A DNA stretch of 64,000 nucleotides from Mortierella alpina (lineage: Eukaryota > Mortierellomycota > Mortierellomycetes > Mortierellales > Mortierellaceae), in NCBI GenBank assembly GCA_029449245.1, contig JANATF010000013.1:930001-994000 (forward strand). The letters are read 5' to 3'. Shown one piece after another: positions 7,715-18,096 of the stretch (position 1 is the first letter of the stretch; each line of letters opens with the position of its first letter). The notes below the pieces were generated by a model. The model had not been told where the DNA came from. It did no database searches and worked only from the letters and a program-made list of their open reading frames with translations. A program made the position numbers and the translations under genes.

Positions 7715-10700
7715 CCAAGGTATCGTTGAACCATCTTCGCGTTGGTAGGAGGTGCCCAGGATTTAATGTTCGCAATCTTTTGAGGCATGATGCGACGGCC
7801 ATTGCGATCAATAATGAATCCAAGAAGGATCACTTCTGTGCAAAAGAAATGACACTTCTCGGGGTTGATAATGAGGTTGGCCTTTGTGAGGCGACTGATA
7901 ACTTCTTGAACGTGCAAGGCGTGTTCCTCTTTGCTATCAGAGAAAATCACTATGTCATCCACGTAAACAGCGACGAAAGCCAAGTCTCCGAGAATGAGAG
8001 ACATGCCTCGTTGGAAGATAGAAGTCATTGGTTTGAGACCAAAAGGAGCACGGGCAAACATGTACTGTCTGTTTTTGTGCATAAATGCTGTGTAGGGCTG
8101 ACTCTTCTTAGACAATGGAAGGCGGTGAAAAGCTTGCTTGAGGTCTAAAGTTGAGTAAAACTTATGACCACCGCTTTTCTCCAATACATCTGTGATGAGA
8201 GGAAGAAGAAAATTGTCCGTGTCTTCAAGAAGAGAGTTGAGGTGACGAGGATCAAGACAGACACGATGCTTTATGATGTTACCATCTAGGTCATGCCTTG
8301 CAGCTAGTGTGAGTTTGTTCATATGCTTAGTGCCTGGAGGGGCAGGAACGATAACTCCATCAGCTTCCCATTGATCAACTTGCTTGTCAACCTCTCCCTG
8401 CTGAGATTGAGAGAAGGGTCGATAAGAGCGTTGATAGACAGTAGCACCAGGGGCAACCTTAAGGTCTACAGTCATGAAGGGATGAGGGCAGAAACTAGAC
8501 GGATCAATCTGAGCATTGTCGTCGAGATAGGGCTTCAGATCAGCGAGAAAGGCTTCTCGGTCTGAAATGAATTTATCGGTGAGTTCCTCAGGAGGCCGAT
8601 ACTTAGCAAGAATGGCAGGCTTTTTGTCAGAGATAATAAAAAGATCTGGGACAGCAGCCTGATGAAGTTCAAAGCCATGAATTTGAAAACCAAGCCTCGA
8701 TATTAGATCAATGCCAAGGTAGCAATCATAATGATCGAGGGGCATAACATCAACGCGACTTTGAGCAGTGCGACCATTGCAGACGATGGAAACGTAGTCA
8801 ATGGTAATGAGTGTAGGAATAGTGTGCTCTGGATTGGCAAGAACAGTGACCTGATCTTGGAGAACACCAGTCTCAAGGCCGAGTTCTTCTGCAACATAGG
8901 GTGCAATAGTAGTTGTAGTGCAGCCAGTGTCAAGGAGAGCCGTATATTCCATGTCATTGATGAGTATAGGGATAATGATCCTTTTATCACCATCAGCAGC
9001 ACCACGAAAGGCTGCCTTAAGACGATGGGGAAAAGGGACAGGCGAGGGGTTATGAAAAAACTGAGAAACAGCGGTAGAAAGTGATAGACTTTCGGAAGGT
9101 GACAAAACCTGAGAAGGTTCAGTAGCAACAGGACATGATGTAGCAATTGAATAGCGAGAAGAATCATTAACGTCGTTGGTTATTTGATTGATTGCGTGAA
9201 CGCTAGAATAATCATGTTCAGTGCCAAGAGAGTCATCCATAAGCACGTCCTCATCGTCAGTGTCAAAAAGAGCAGCACGCTTAACACCAGCAGCTTGGGT
9301 GATTGCAGCTTTCTTTCTGGAGGGTTGATAAGACGAGGAAGAGGAAGTGGCGGTGACTGAGGAAGTGGAGGAAGAAGAAGGAGTACTCCTACGCTGAGGA
9401 CAAGACTCTGACCAATGGGTCTTTGTCAACGTAAGACAAGACGGGTTTGAGCACCATGACTTGCCAGGAGGAAGGTTCGTGTAGGTGGGCTTCTTCTTGA
9501 TGTTCTGATCCTTTGAAGGAGGACCAGTTGAGGTGAAGGAGGAGGAAGCACCATTGCTGGGCTTATGACGTTTGTCGCGATGATTGTTGTTGTTCGATTT
9601 CTGCCCAGAAGAAGAGGCAGAATTGTTGCCATTATCCTTTTCAAGGAGGTGAGGCGCCCAAATTGAGGCTGCCCAACGTCCACCCCAAGGATGAAAGCCT
9701 GTAAGAGGGCCTTGAATGTTGCGAATGAACGTTAGGATGACGGTGTACTCCTCTACATCATGAAGACGAGAGAACTTGGAAATGATAAGGTTCTGGGTGT
9801 TGCCAGGAACCGCTCGGAATAGGACGCCAATGAGGATGGCGTGAGGGATTGTGGCTTCCGAGTGGTGCTGGACAAGGCCAGAAGCAAGAAGTAGATTCTC
9901 AAAGCGACGAGCGAAAGATTCAGAGTCTTCTTGAGGGAGGGAGCGGAAAGTGAAGACCCTTTCGAGTATATTGCCAGTGATCTCATGCAAACGAAAAGTT
10001 TCACGCATGGCCAGTACAACTTCATGCCAGGTACGGGCAGAAGCAGGCGCAATTTGATTCATGAGATCATCAAAGCGCTGGTCCAAACGTTGCTCCAAAT
10101 CAGCCTTAGTGAGAATTTGAGACACATAGCGGTAAGCAAGAATGTCAAAAAGATCAGCCAATTTGTCGCGGTAAAACTTCTCAAAGCGATTGAGAAAGAG
10201 AAAAATGAGCTCCACAAGCTTGGCTTCAAAGTTTTCACGCTTTGCAGTCTTAAGCTTGGAAGTAAGTTCCAGGACAGGTTCGTCCTTGAACGAGGGAAGG
10301 ACAAGGCGCTCATAATCAACAGTATGAGTGCCTTGAAAGACAGGAATGGATCCTTTGACCCCAATGCGAACAAGGGCGCCGTGCTCCTTGTTAGAGTAAA
10401 CAGGGGGCACGTTGCAGGCGTCTTGATAAATGATTGGAGGAAAGAGTTGCATTCCCACGTTGGAGCTGGGATTAGAGTTTGAAGGAAAGAGACGGCGATT
10501 GAGAGCTTGTTGGGCCTGTGCCAATTCACTCTCTGCCTGTGCAATGTTGCCTTTGAGAGCAGCAATAAGAACATTTCTCTCTTGTGTAAGTCTTTCTTTC
10601 TGGTCATGGGGTTGACCGTCAAGAATGAACTCAGAGTCGAGAAGAGTATCCTCAAATTGCTCTTGAAGGCGATGAAGAGTCCTCTCCTTGGTTATAACCA

Positions 10701-11016
10701 AAGCTTGAAGGCGTGCAAGACGGTCTACGACGGGAGGATTATCAACATCCATTGACGTAGAACCAGCAAGCAGCTGAGCAAAGGAGGGAGCAGAAGTATT
10801 GACTTCTGGAGAAGAATTAACGTCTGGGGTAAGAGCCCCTGACAAAGGAGGTGAAGAAACAGAAGTTTCCGCGGTTAGGACCGTGGTCGCTTGTCCCATC
10901 GATGATACAACTGGAGGAGTCTCTTGCGAGGTTCCAGAGGGTGCCCCAACCTGCGAGTCAGGAGCATGTGCGTGGGAGGAACGGGTAGATCGTTGCTTCC
11001 CGGGATTTGTTGCCAT
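7715..11016 (-). pseudogene. Gag-Pol of element B, truncated in reverse transcriptase
   Basis: About 1,100 residues from the ATG at 11016. An S/T/P-rich N-terminus and a coiled coil (about residues 90-170) lead into a retrotransposon gag domain (about 270-440). A low-complexity stretch with a CCHC-like pattern (WCSNPSCLTLTKTHWSESC) follows, then an aspartic protease (ALLDTGCTTTTI), then RT fingers/palm (DLKQAFHRLPL, VAVYVDDIVIFSDS) and the start of the thumb (KMVQRYLG). The last residues before the stop come from the inserted LTR, not from the element. Gag and pol share one frame here, unlike element A. Confidence 0.9.
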
Positions 11017-11113
11017 TACAAAGGAAAATATGGCATAAAAATGAGGTAGTGAAAAATAGCGATAGAAGCGAGCTGAAAGTAGGAAAATCAGCGAATGTAT
11101 GTATGGTTGAGGG

Positions 11114-11297
11114 TGTGATGAATATCAATTAGGATTGGAGAGACAACTGAACAAAGCAGCACAATTGTCGTTAAAAAAAGTGTCGCGGTTAGAGGAAAAG
11201 ACACAGTTACTAGGAGCTGTCAAGTAACGAGAACGGAGTGAAGAAAGATGTATTCAAATGTCTCCTGTGGACGTGGGCATTAAAGGACACGTCCACA
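11114..11297 (-). repeat. Candidate 5' LTR of element B
   Basis: This 184-bp stretch reads TGTGGACG...CATCACA on the minus strand, with TG...CA ends, ~97 bp upstream of the element B start codon. Its outer end forms a perfect 10-bp-arm hairpin (TGTGGACGTG at 11266-11275 with CACGTCCACA at 11288-11297). No second copy lies in the window and no convincing TATA box was seen, so this rests on position and ends only. Confidence 0.4.
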
Positions 11298-11341
11298 CTA
11301 ATCTTCGCTAACTAAAAATATTAAGGGTAAAACTATGCTAG

Positions 11342-13438
11342 GATGGTCAATCCGGCACAGAGGGCATTAAAAAGCTATTTCCGTATGCTCCTATATTGAA
11401 ACAAGTAATCTGGAGACTGCATATGTATGTAGGAACGGATGCTTCTAATGAAGGGATTGCTGGTATGGCTTATCAGTTACCATTAGGCGAAAAAGACGAT
11501 AGTAAGATTAATTATATCTCTTTCACTTCGCGTGCTTTGCGTGATCATGAGAAGCGGTATCCGGCTTATAAAAAGGAACTACTAGCAATCATCTTTACTT
11601 TAAAGAAGTTTCACTATTATTTGTGGGGCAGACGTTTTACCTTATTCACAGATCATAAGCCGTTGACCTTTCTGATGGATCAGAAATGTTTGTCAAACAT
11701 AATGGCTGATTGGCGTGAAACTATCTTCAGCTATGACTTTGAAATCATTCATCGTCCTGGAATATTGAATGTGATCCATGACACTTTATCCAGAGCGTTT
11801 CCTGAAGAATTATGGCCAGAAGATAAAAGGTCAGCTATCGTGAAGCATTCAAAGAGTAATGCTGCTATGTCCAGTGTGTCATCTGTTCCAGAGACAATTG
11901 ATTCTGTAGACTTTGCTCTTCGAATGACTCCTGATAGCATAACATCTCCAGAAGGGGTGCAGTTGCCTGCATTGTCTTTCATGCATCAAATTCCTGATCC
12001 TGAGAGTTGGCACGTTCCTGAGAAATCTAGGCGAAGAGAGATTTTGAAGAAGACGCATTCCTTTGGTCATTTAGGGGCTACAGCAATGGTGAACATGATC
12101 CATCAAGACAATAAAACGTGGCTCAGATTGAAAGAGGACTGTGTCCTCTGGGTTAAATCGTGTTCATCTTGTCAGCGGTACAATATCGCAAGAAAAGGCT
12201 ATCACCCTTTAAAAGCCATTCACGCAGAATTACCTGGTGAACACTTGGCTATAGACTTGGCGCAATTTCCGCTGAGCACTAATGGCTATGAATATGCATT
12301 ATTAGTCGTTGATGTCTGTACTAGATTTGTATTTCTATTTGAGTTGAGAACCAAGGATGCTGCTTCAGTTAGTAAGCGCCTTTTCCGTCTTTTTTGTGAT
12401 ATCGGTTTTCCGAAAATCATCCAAAGTGACAATGGGCTAGAGTTCGTCAACAGCATTATCAAAGAAATGACAAAGACACTTACAATTGATCATCGTCTGT
12501 CTACACCGTATCACCCTCGAGGTAACGGAGTAGCAGAGAGGCATATCAAGTCAATGAAGGACATTCTTCGTAAAAACATTGAAGCTAACCCCACTAATTG
12601 GGATGTGCACTTACCCATGGTTCAACTTCAAATGAACACGAGAATTGTCTCGCTTCATAACTCTACACCGTTCTCCTTGTTCTACGGTAGAGCGTTTCCT
12701 GGGATATCAAATTTCACAGCTGCGGACAGTCGCTTGCTATCCGATGATGATTTAGAGAAGAGATTATTATACTTGACTCATTTGATATTTCCTGCACTGT
12801 CTGACATTAGTTCAGACAACCAAAAGAAAATGATTGATAAATTCAACAACTCCCATACCATCCGTGAAATTCAACCTGGCGCCTTTGTCATGGCGATCGA
12901 TCCAGTTGCTGAAGGTGCTCTTGTTCCTAAAAAGGACGGCCCTTTTAAAGTAGTGAGACGAACGAGCTTTGGTGCTTATGAATTGCAAGACGCAACGGGT
13001 GACATTTTGCCTCGTCATTATGCTCCTGAGCAATTGAACGTAGTAACCCAAGACCTTGCGCAGCCCTCTGAGGAGAGCTACGAAGTTGAGTCGATTCTAG
13101 GACATAGCTTAGAAGACGGCCAATTACTTTATAAGGTTCATTGGAAGGGATACTCGGAGAATGAAGACTCCTTCATCCCCTACGAACAGTTTGACTCGGA
13201 CAAGTTGGTCCACCAATATTGGAAAGGAATTAACAAGACGAATCCTCACGTAGTCGCGAAGCAGCGTCGAAAGAAGCTGAAGACTCAGAAGGAAGAGTTG
13301 AAGAATCACCTTGCAACAAGCGCGACAGCCAGCATTAAGAGAAAGGCTCCTGCAATCGCTTCAATTGCTCAAGCTGTCTCCAGCACTACGCATCGGGTCA
13401 GACGATCAGGTCGTGGTAATATGGAGAAGAAGTTGTAG
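11342..13438 (+). pseudogene. Pol 3' part of element C: RNase H, integrase, chromodomain
   Basis: An open frame of ~699 codons with no ATG at its start, so it is a 5'-truncated coding region. It begins in the RT-RNase H connection (GTEGIKKLFPYAPILK), then RNase H (VGTDASNEG, YPAYKKELLAI, TDHKPLTFL), the integrase zinc finger (HSFGHLG ... CSSCQRYN), the DDE core (AIDLAQF, SDNGLEFVNS, GNGVAERHIKSMK) and a chromodomain (YEVESILGHS, YKVHWKGYSENEDSF). A basic tail ends at TAG 13436-13438. The body has no stops, so the loss of the 5' half looks recent. Confidence 0.85.
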
Positions 13439-14078
13439 TCGTTTTCAGGTTTGTGCAGGAGAGGGAATGGAGAAGAGAAGAGGCATGTACATTACAATTT
13501 TTGTAATTCTATTTTTGAACCGAGTAAAAAATCATTTTGCGGGGGAGTGTGGGGCTTATTCCCATGTATACCACATTCTCACGCGCGCGTTGTTCACCAT
13601 GAGGTTTTTTGGATTAAGGTTTGGACCTTACTTTCCTCATTCATTCACACTTGGTCTTTGGTCTTTTTTCCGCATTGCGTTTTTCCATGACAAGTAAGAG
13701 TTGTCTTTTGTCAACTCGTGCCATTGAGCACTAGCCACCGTATATTAGGCATTTTAGACAGCCGCAGTCTGCAGACGCACTGTACAGCAGTATGAGACAT
13801 GTTCTCATCAGACTAACTCAGGTTAATTTTTGATCCTGGTCTGAGAAGGCTTTCCCGTTCTTCATCGGTTTTCTTTCCCATGTGGTTCAAGCAAGAGATG
13901 TACACTCTGCTTTACCCACTCTCAGAGGTTTTAATCCCTCTATCTATATGGAAAAGGTTCTTTTTTCCCATCACTTTGTATGGTTTTTCCTTTATCCTGG
14001 CACTTTAGAAACGAATTGCTACCGTTTCTAGCCACATCACAGCACTACAACCCTGGATTTCATCTCGAGGGGGGAGTC
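13439..14078 (+). other. 3' non-coding region of element C
   Basis: 640 bp without a credible gene. It contains a first purine tract followed by TGTGGGG (13539-13554), which resembles a polypurine tract plus LTR start, and a second, stronger one directly before the LTR at 14079. The first may be a relic of an older element end; no matching LTR terminus was confirmed. Confidence 0.4.
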
Positions 14079-14290
14079 TGTGGTGTTTTATGCTGGTGTG
14101 GGGCTCAGGCACGTATGTACCTGAGTCGTACCTCCCTTTTTACTTCTACGATTATTAAGAGTTCCCGTGACCGGTGTCTGGAGGAGCTATATAAGTCCTC
14201 CAGATCCCTGTCCACAATAAAACCCTCTCTCGTTCTCGTTGACTTCAGTCCCCAGTTAGTATTGTAAGTTTACCCCTAGAGAATATCACA
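14079..14290 (+). repeat. 3' LTR of element C
   Basis: This 212-bp LTR (TGTGGTGTTT to AATATCACA) is preceded by a polypurine tract. It has a TATA box (CTATATAAG) and an AATAAA signal. It differs from the solo LTR at 3166-3378 by about five substitutions and one base of length, so both belong to one family active at different times. Confidence 0.9.
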
Positions 14291-15178
14291 CTTCGGAAGC
14301 GAAGTACATTCAACAACGGCAATTTGACACTGCCTTTTATAAAAGTATTGTTTGTTAAATGCTAGAGAGAATATCATATCTTTCTCCTCTCAAGATGATG
14401 TATGAAAGTAACAAAACTGATAGTTCTGTTGAAACCTATAGAAAATCAGCTTAGATTGTATATTATGCGCTGTATAGTTGTCAATATACCTTCAATAGAC
14501 TATAAGCTTCTTGAGTATATCGATAAAAGTTTGCTTTAGCATTTCCGGCCTCAAAACGCTTGTTTTAATAGCTGTTGCTTGTGTAGATCAAGCAAGAAGT
14601 GCAAATGCGCACAAATTACATGTAGAAAAAGTGACTATTACCACAACTATCACCAAAGATATAGTCTTTGTTTTCTCTTTAACAACAGCGCTTTAGCAAT
14701 TACTTTAGCACTCTAAAAGAACGAAAGCGGTAGACATGTAGTTTTTGTATTTTGCACTTTTTTCACACGAGGGTGCAAAACTGCTTCAATAATGGTCCGT
14801 AGCAAATATTCGACAGCTTCACAACCAGACGCGCTAGCGAAGATAAATTTTGTATCGATGTTCCCCATAGCCTTCTCTAACGCTACCGTGAAGCAGCAGC
14901 GAATTGAATCAACAGTAATTTTGTATTGCACAAAAATATGCCATGGTCGCAAACATTGAAGCAGTTTTGCACCCTACTGTAGTTGTCCAGCGTAGTCACT
15001 ACATCAGCGAGCGCGTCATAGACATCCTTTGGAAGTCCATAAAAATCTGGCGAGCAGAAGACGGGATGGCTCAGCGTCTTATTCTTGTGGTTGTAGATCA
15101 ATCTTAATCTGCTCCACAGCACTATCCACCAAGAACTTTGGCGCAAAATCCATGGAAAAGTATATTACGAAGAACGTT
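14291..15178. other. Non-coding spacer with a 21-bp inverted repeat
   Basis: No convincing gene. Short minus-strand frames occur between 14713 and 15146, but they switch frame and show no recognisable domain. A perfect 21-nt inverted repeat (AGGGTGCAAAACTGCTTCAAT at 14770-14790, complement at 14955-14975) encloses 164 bp. This could be a small non-autonomous element or a local inversion. Confidence 0.5.
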
Positions 15179-17316
15179 CTAAATCATAGGCTGGATGTCG
15201 TAGAACAAGCAGCCGTTGGTACTGGGGCCCTCCCACTCTCGGTTACCAGACGTCGTGATCATATATTTACAGGTCGGATCAATATCTGAGAAAGATCACG
15301 CTATTAGTTACCGGTCGCTGATGTAGTGCTTCTGACATTAATGCATGCAAAAGAAATCGACACAAGCACTTACGGACACTCGATATAAGACCACCGTGAT
15401 GCCCGGCTATAATCTGGAAGGGTCGCAGGGATGATTTTGAGTCCAGCTCTGTCACGTTCCAAAGACGAATGTTATCCTGCGACGCACTGTGTCCACAGAC
15501 GGCGATAAATAAGGTTATGACATGTCAATTCTTTCGACTGCTAACTTTGCGGTGCATTTTAGTCAAGACAAGAACATACCAGACTAGGTGCTTATTATTT
15601 GGCATGCTTTTGACAAACGAAACCGGGCCAGAGTTCGCAGGCATTTTGATCGACTGAATAAAGCGCCCTTCAGCAAAATCCCATTCATCCACTAGCGAAA
15701 CGCCAATGTTAGCCTGAGCACCGTGTTCCAACAATTTCTAGCCCCTATAAAACAGGCGATGACCTACCCGTGCCGTTCCTACGCCCGCAGTATATCCGCT
15801 TGCCATCCGCACTCCAGCAGGCTGACAAGCACCAAGGAGGGACTTTTTCAGGTGGAATCAGCTTTCTTGGTAGCTGGATTGGGTCTCTACGATCCCAAAG
15901 GCAAATCATTCCGTCGACACTCGTGGACATCAAGATGGCGTCGTTGGAGCAATTCGCTGTGGGGCTGGAAAGGTCCATGGTAGCTATAGCCAGTTCCGTG
16001 GGCTGGAAGGACAAGGAGGAAATTTGTGATCCATGCCCGGCATATGCTCTAACCACAGCGCCGCTGTTCAAATCCCATTGCTGGAAGTTTCTCCATTGGT
16101 GATGAATTGTAAAAGCTGTTGGTTATATAACACATGGATCGTCAACGTTGATAGAGCCATCCTTGGAAAGAAAACTTCTCGTTACATACCAAGACGCTGT
16201 GGTCCCATGAGCCACTGATGAATCCTTGTTGATCCGGAGTTAGCTTGACTGAGGACACCGGTCCAGTATGCTGGCGAAATACGTGATGGCATGCGCCCTC
16301 CTCATGCCTCGGTGTCCACAGGTTGACGGAGCCACTTTCAAGCCCGGAAATGGCAAATATTGCTTCCGAGTGACAGTCCAGACTGTATACAGCCGACATT
16401 TTCGACTCTTCAAAGGGGGAGGCTGCTCTCTGCGCAACAGGGGTCATTCCTCGATCGGTCGAGCTTTCCCGCTTCACCATATTTACATCCAAGTCCATGT
16501 CGGTGCTGTTGTTTGCGTTCGATAAGGGACCCGAGATTGAGATTGGGCGTCCATCCTCACCCAGTACTGTTTGCGGTCTGTTGGGTTGCTCCTCATTTTC
16601 CCAGTACGATGTAAGTATTCCTGCCTATTGACGAGCGCGTCAGCATCTTACCAAAGCGCAACGGGTTAACGCGCAAAAAAAACATACCAAGGTAATCATT
16701 ACCTTCGTGACAGAGTCCACCTGACCGTGTTTTTGCCCTTGCGTGAGCATCGTCTTGCCGTTCATGGACGCAAAAAAATCATACTTGCGGATATAACCGT
16801 CTTCTGATCCTGTGAATACCCAGCGCATACACTGCGTGGCTGCCATGCAATAGATGTTACAGGGGTGCACAGCCAGAACCTTGGTGCCAGCGAATCAAAG
16901 ATTATGAGTTTGGGATGAAACCACAAGCCTGGTAAGTCGAGTCACGCCAACTGAGCGCCTTGCAGGTACTTACGCAAGGCATTATGTCAAATGTTTTGCA
17001 CTCTAGCACGTTCGGCTGTAAGGTGAGTGGTGTGTGAAGCCTAACGGCTGATGGGCCTTCGTCTGACCCTACTACAGAGGCTGGGGCAGCACTTGTTGGA
17101 TTCGTCCCTGATTCGGCTGTTGTATCGAGGTCATATACGCAACGCCAAGACTGATTATCAGATTTCATCGTCCATGAGGGAAAGCGCGTTCAGTGTTGTG
17201 CAAAAATAAAGAAAGCTCTCGGTACCATCGTCGACATCGGCTCGCTCAGAGTCATCCTCGGACCTGTTGTCGTCGTTCTGGTTGAAGTCGTCCTCGCTCT
17301 CGTGGTCCGAGTCCAT
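15179..17316 (-). CDS. SPT8: Spt8-like WD40 subunit of the SAGA complex
   Basis: Spt8 is a WD40 protein of the SAGA coactivator that helps deliver TATA-binding protein to promoters in the nucleus. Seven exons fit in phase: 17150-16974, 16879-16703, 16624-16190, 16080-15768, 15691-15580, 15486-15374 and 15285-15179 (478 codons). Diagnostic segments are MRWVFTGSEDGYIRKYDFFA, SYWENEEQPNRPQ, the SGSWDHSVL blade, WCLSACWSADGKRIYCGRRN and the C-terminal TSGNREWEGPST. An acidic first exon (MDSDHESEDD) starts at 17316, as expected for Spt8, but its splice to 17150 does not keep phase with a consensus donor. Part of the N-terminus is therefore unresolved; the ATG at 17168 is the alternative start. Confidence 0.85.
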
Positions 17317-18096
17317 GGCAAGAAATGTGAGTGTCAGCGTGGTTTGGCGCGATCAAAAGCCTCCTTAAAAAAAAAAAAAAGGTAGGTGGGCCCCTTAAGA
17401 TCTTACCTTTTTATCTTAGAGGGTGTGAAAGAGAGTAAAAGCGAGAAAGAGAAAGAGTGCGAGAGTGTGACAAAAAAGAGAGAGAGTGTGTGTGTGTGCG
17501 AGTGATTGAGAGAGAGACAGAGAGAGAGAGTGTGTGTGTGTGTTTGTGTGTGTGAGTGAGGGGTGAGGTCGAGGATGGCGACAGCCCCAGCACAACGCCC
17601 TTGTGCCACACCGTGTGTGACCCATTTTGCGCTGGGTGTTGTTGAAGTCGCACCATCACTCATCTGCTTTTTTGCGTCCCTTTTGTCCCGTCATCATCAC
17701 TTTGCCGCACTCTCTTCCTCTTTGTCACACTCTCGCACTCTCTTTTTTGTCACACTCTCGCACTCTTTCTCACTCTCACTCTCTCTCTCACGCACACACT
17801 CACACCATCGCCTCTTGTCTTGAGTTGCTGACCCATCTTCCCCCTGGTCACATCGTATGTAAGGAACTCCAGCTCTCGCACAGTGACCCACTCGGTCATC
17901 TTGCACCTCTCCTGCATCTCTATTCCATCTCTCGCCACTGATTCACCACCTCCTTCAGCAGCCCTCGTTACCTACACGCAGAGAGCTGCCGTGCTGATAT
18001 GTGTGTGTGTGTGTGTGTTGTGAACTGACCCTTGTTCCTTGTTCTCTTGCTTCTCCTTGACAGTCCATCTGCTCTAGGCCAGCTTAGAGTGGTCTA
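17317..18096. promoter_or_regulatory. Divergent promoter region between SPT8 and the flippase gene
   Basis: 780 bp between two divergent start codons. It holds a GA/GT-rich tract (17423-17560) and, 180 bp further, a CT/CA-rich tract (17702-17810). The two include a perfect 34-nt inverted repeat (17449-17482 and 17738-17771). A (GT)n run lies at 18000-18020. No protein gene is credible here; the long frames on both strands are simple-repeat artefacts. Confidence 0.6.

Larger units (their letters stand above)
7715..11297 (-). mobile_element. Ty3-type element B, 5' half (minus), interrupted by element A
   Basis: A second, unrelated Ty3 lineage. From right to left it has a candidate 5' LTR (11114-11297), a ~97-bp leader, and one long gag-protease-RT frame starting at 11016. 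The frame is broken inside RT at 7715 by insertion of the plus A copy and continues at 1845-1917. The RNase H, integrase and 3' LTR expected on the minus strand would lie left of the window, unless the plus-strand half at 11342-14290 is that part inverted. Confidence 0.85.
11308..14290 (+). mobile_element. Ty3-type chromovirus half-element C (RNase H to 3' LTR)
   Basis: The 3' half of a Ty3 element in plus orientation: end of the RT connection, RNase H, integrase, chromodomain, ~640 bp of non-coding sequence, a strong polypurine tract (GAGGGGGGAG, about 14068-14076) and a 212-bp LTR at 14079-14290. No gag, protease or RT palm lies on the plus strand upstream. The open frame starts after TAG (11339-11341), precisely where element B's RT on the other strand would need its continuation. 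It is either a separate truncated copy or an inverted half of element B. The left boundary is uncertain. Confidence 0.75.

Noticed and set aside
13539-14045. A purine tract followed by TGTGGGG (13548) and a possible CACATCACA end (about 14034-14042), as if a second LTR of ~495 bp preceded the real one.
   Set aside because: No second copy, no TATA box or duplication to support it; kept only as a remark on the 3' non-coding region.
11303-14295. CTTCG occurs at 11303-11307 and again right after the element C LTR at 14291-14295, suggesting a target duplication around a truncated C element.
   Set aside because: A five-base match within a short search space is likely by chance, and integrase-driven insertion needs two LTR ends, which C lacks.
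16060-16080. TTCAAATCCC, resembling a tRNA B box.
   Set aside because: It lies inside an SPT8 coding exon (WDLNSG region) and no tRNA cloverleaf surrounds it.
17403-17940. Several overlapping frames of 60-105 codons on both strands, rich in His-Thr and Leu-Ser.
   Set aside because: They are translations of GT/GA and CT/CA simple repeats, overlap in all frames, and have no domain.
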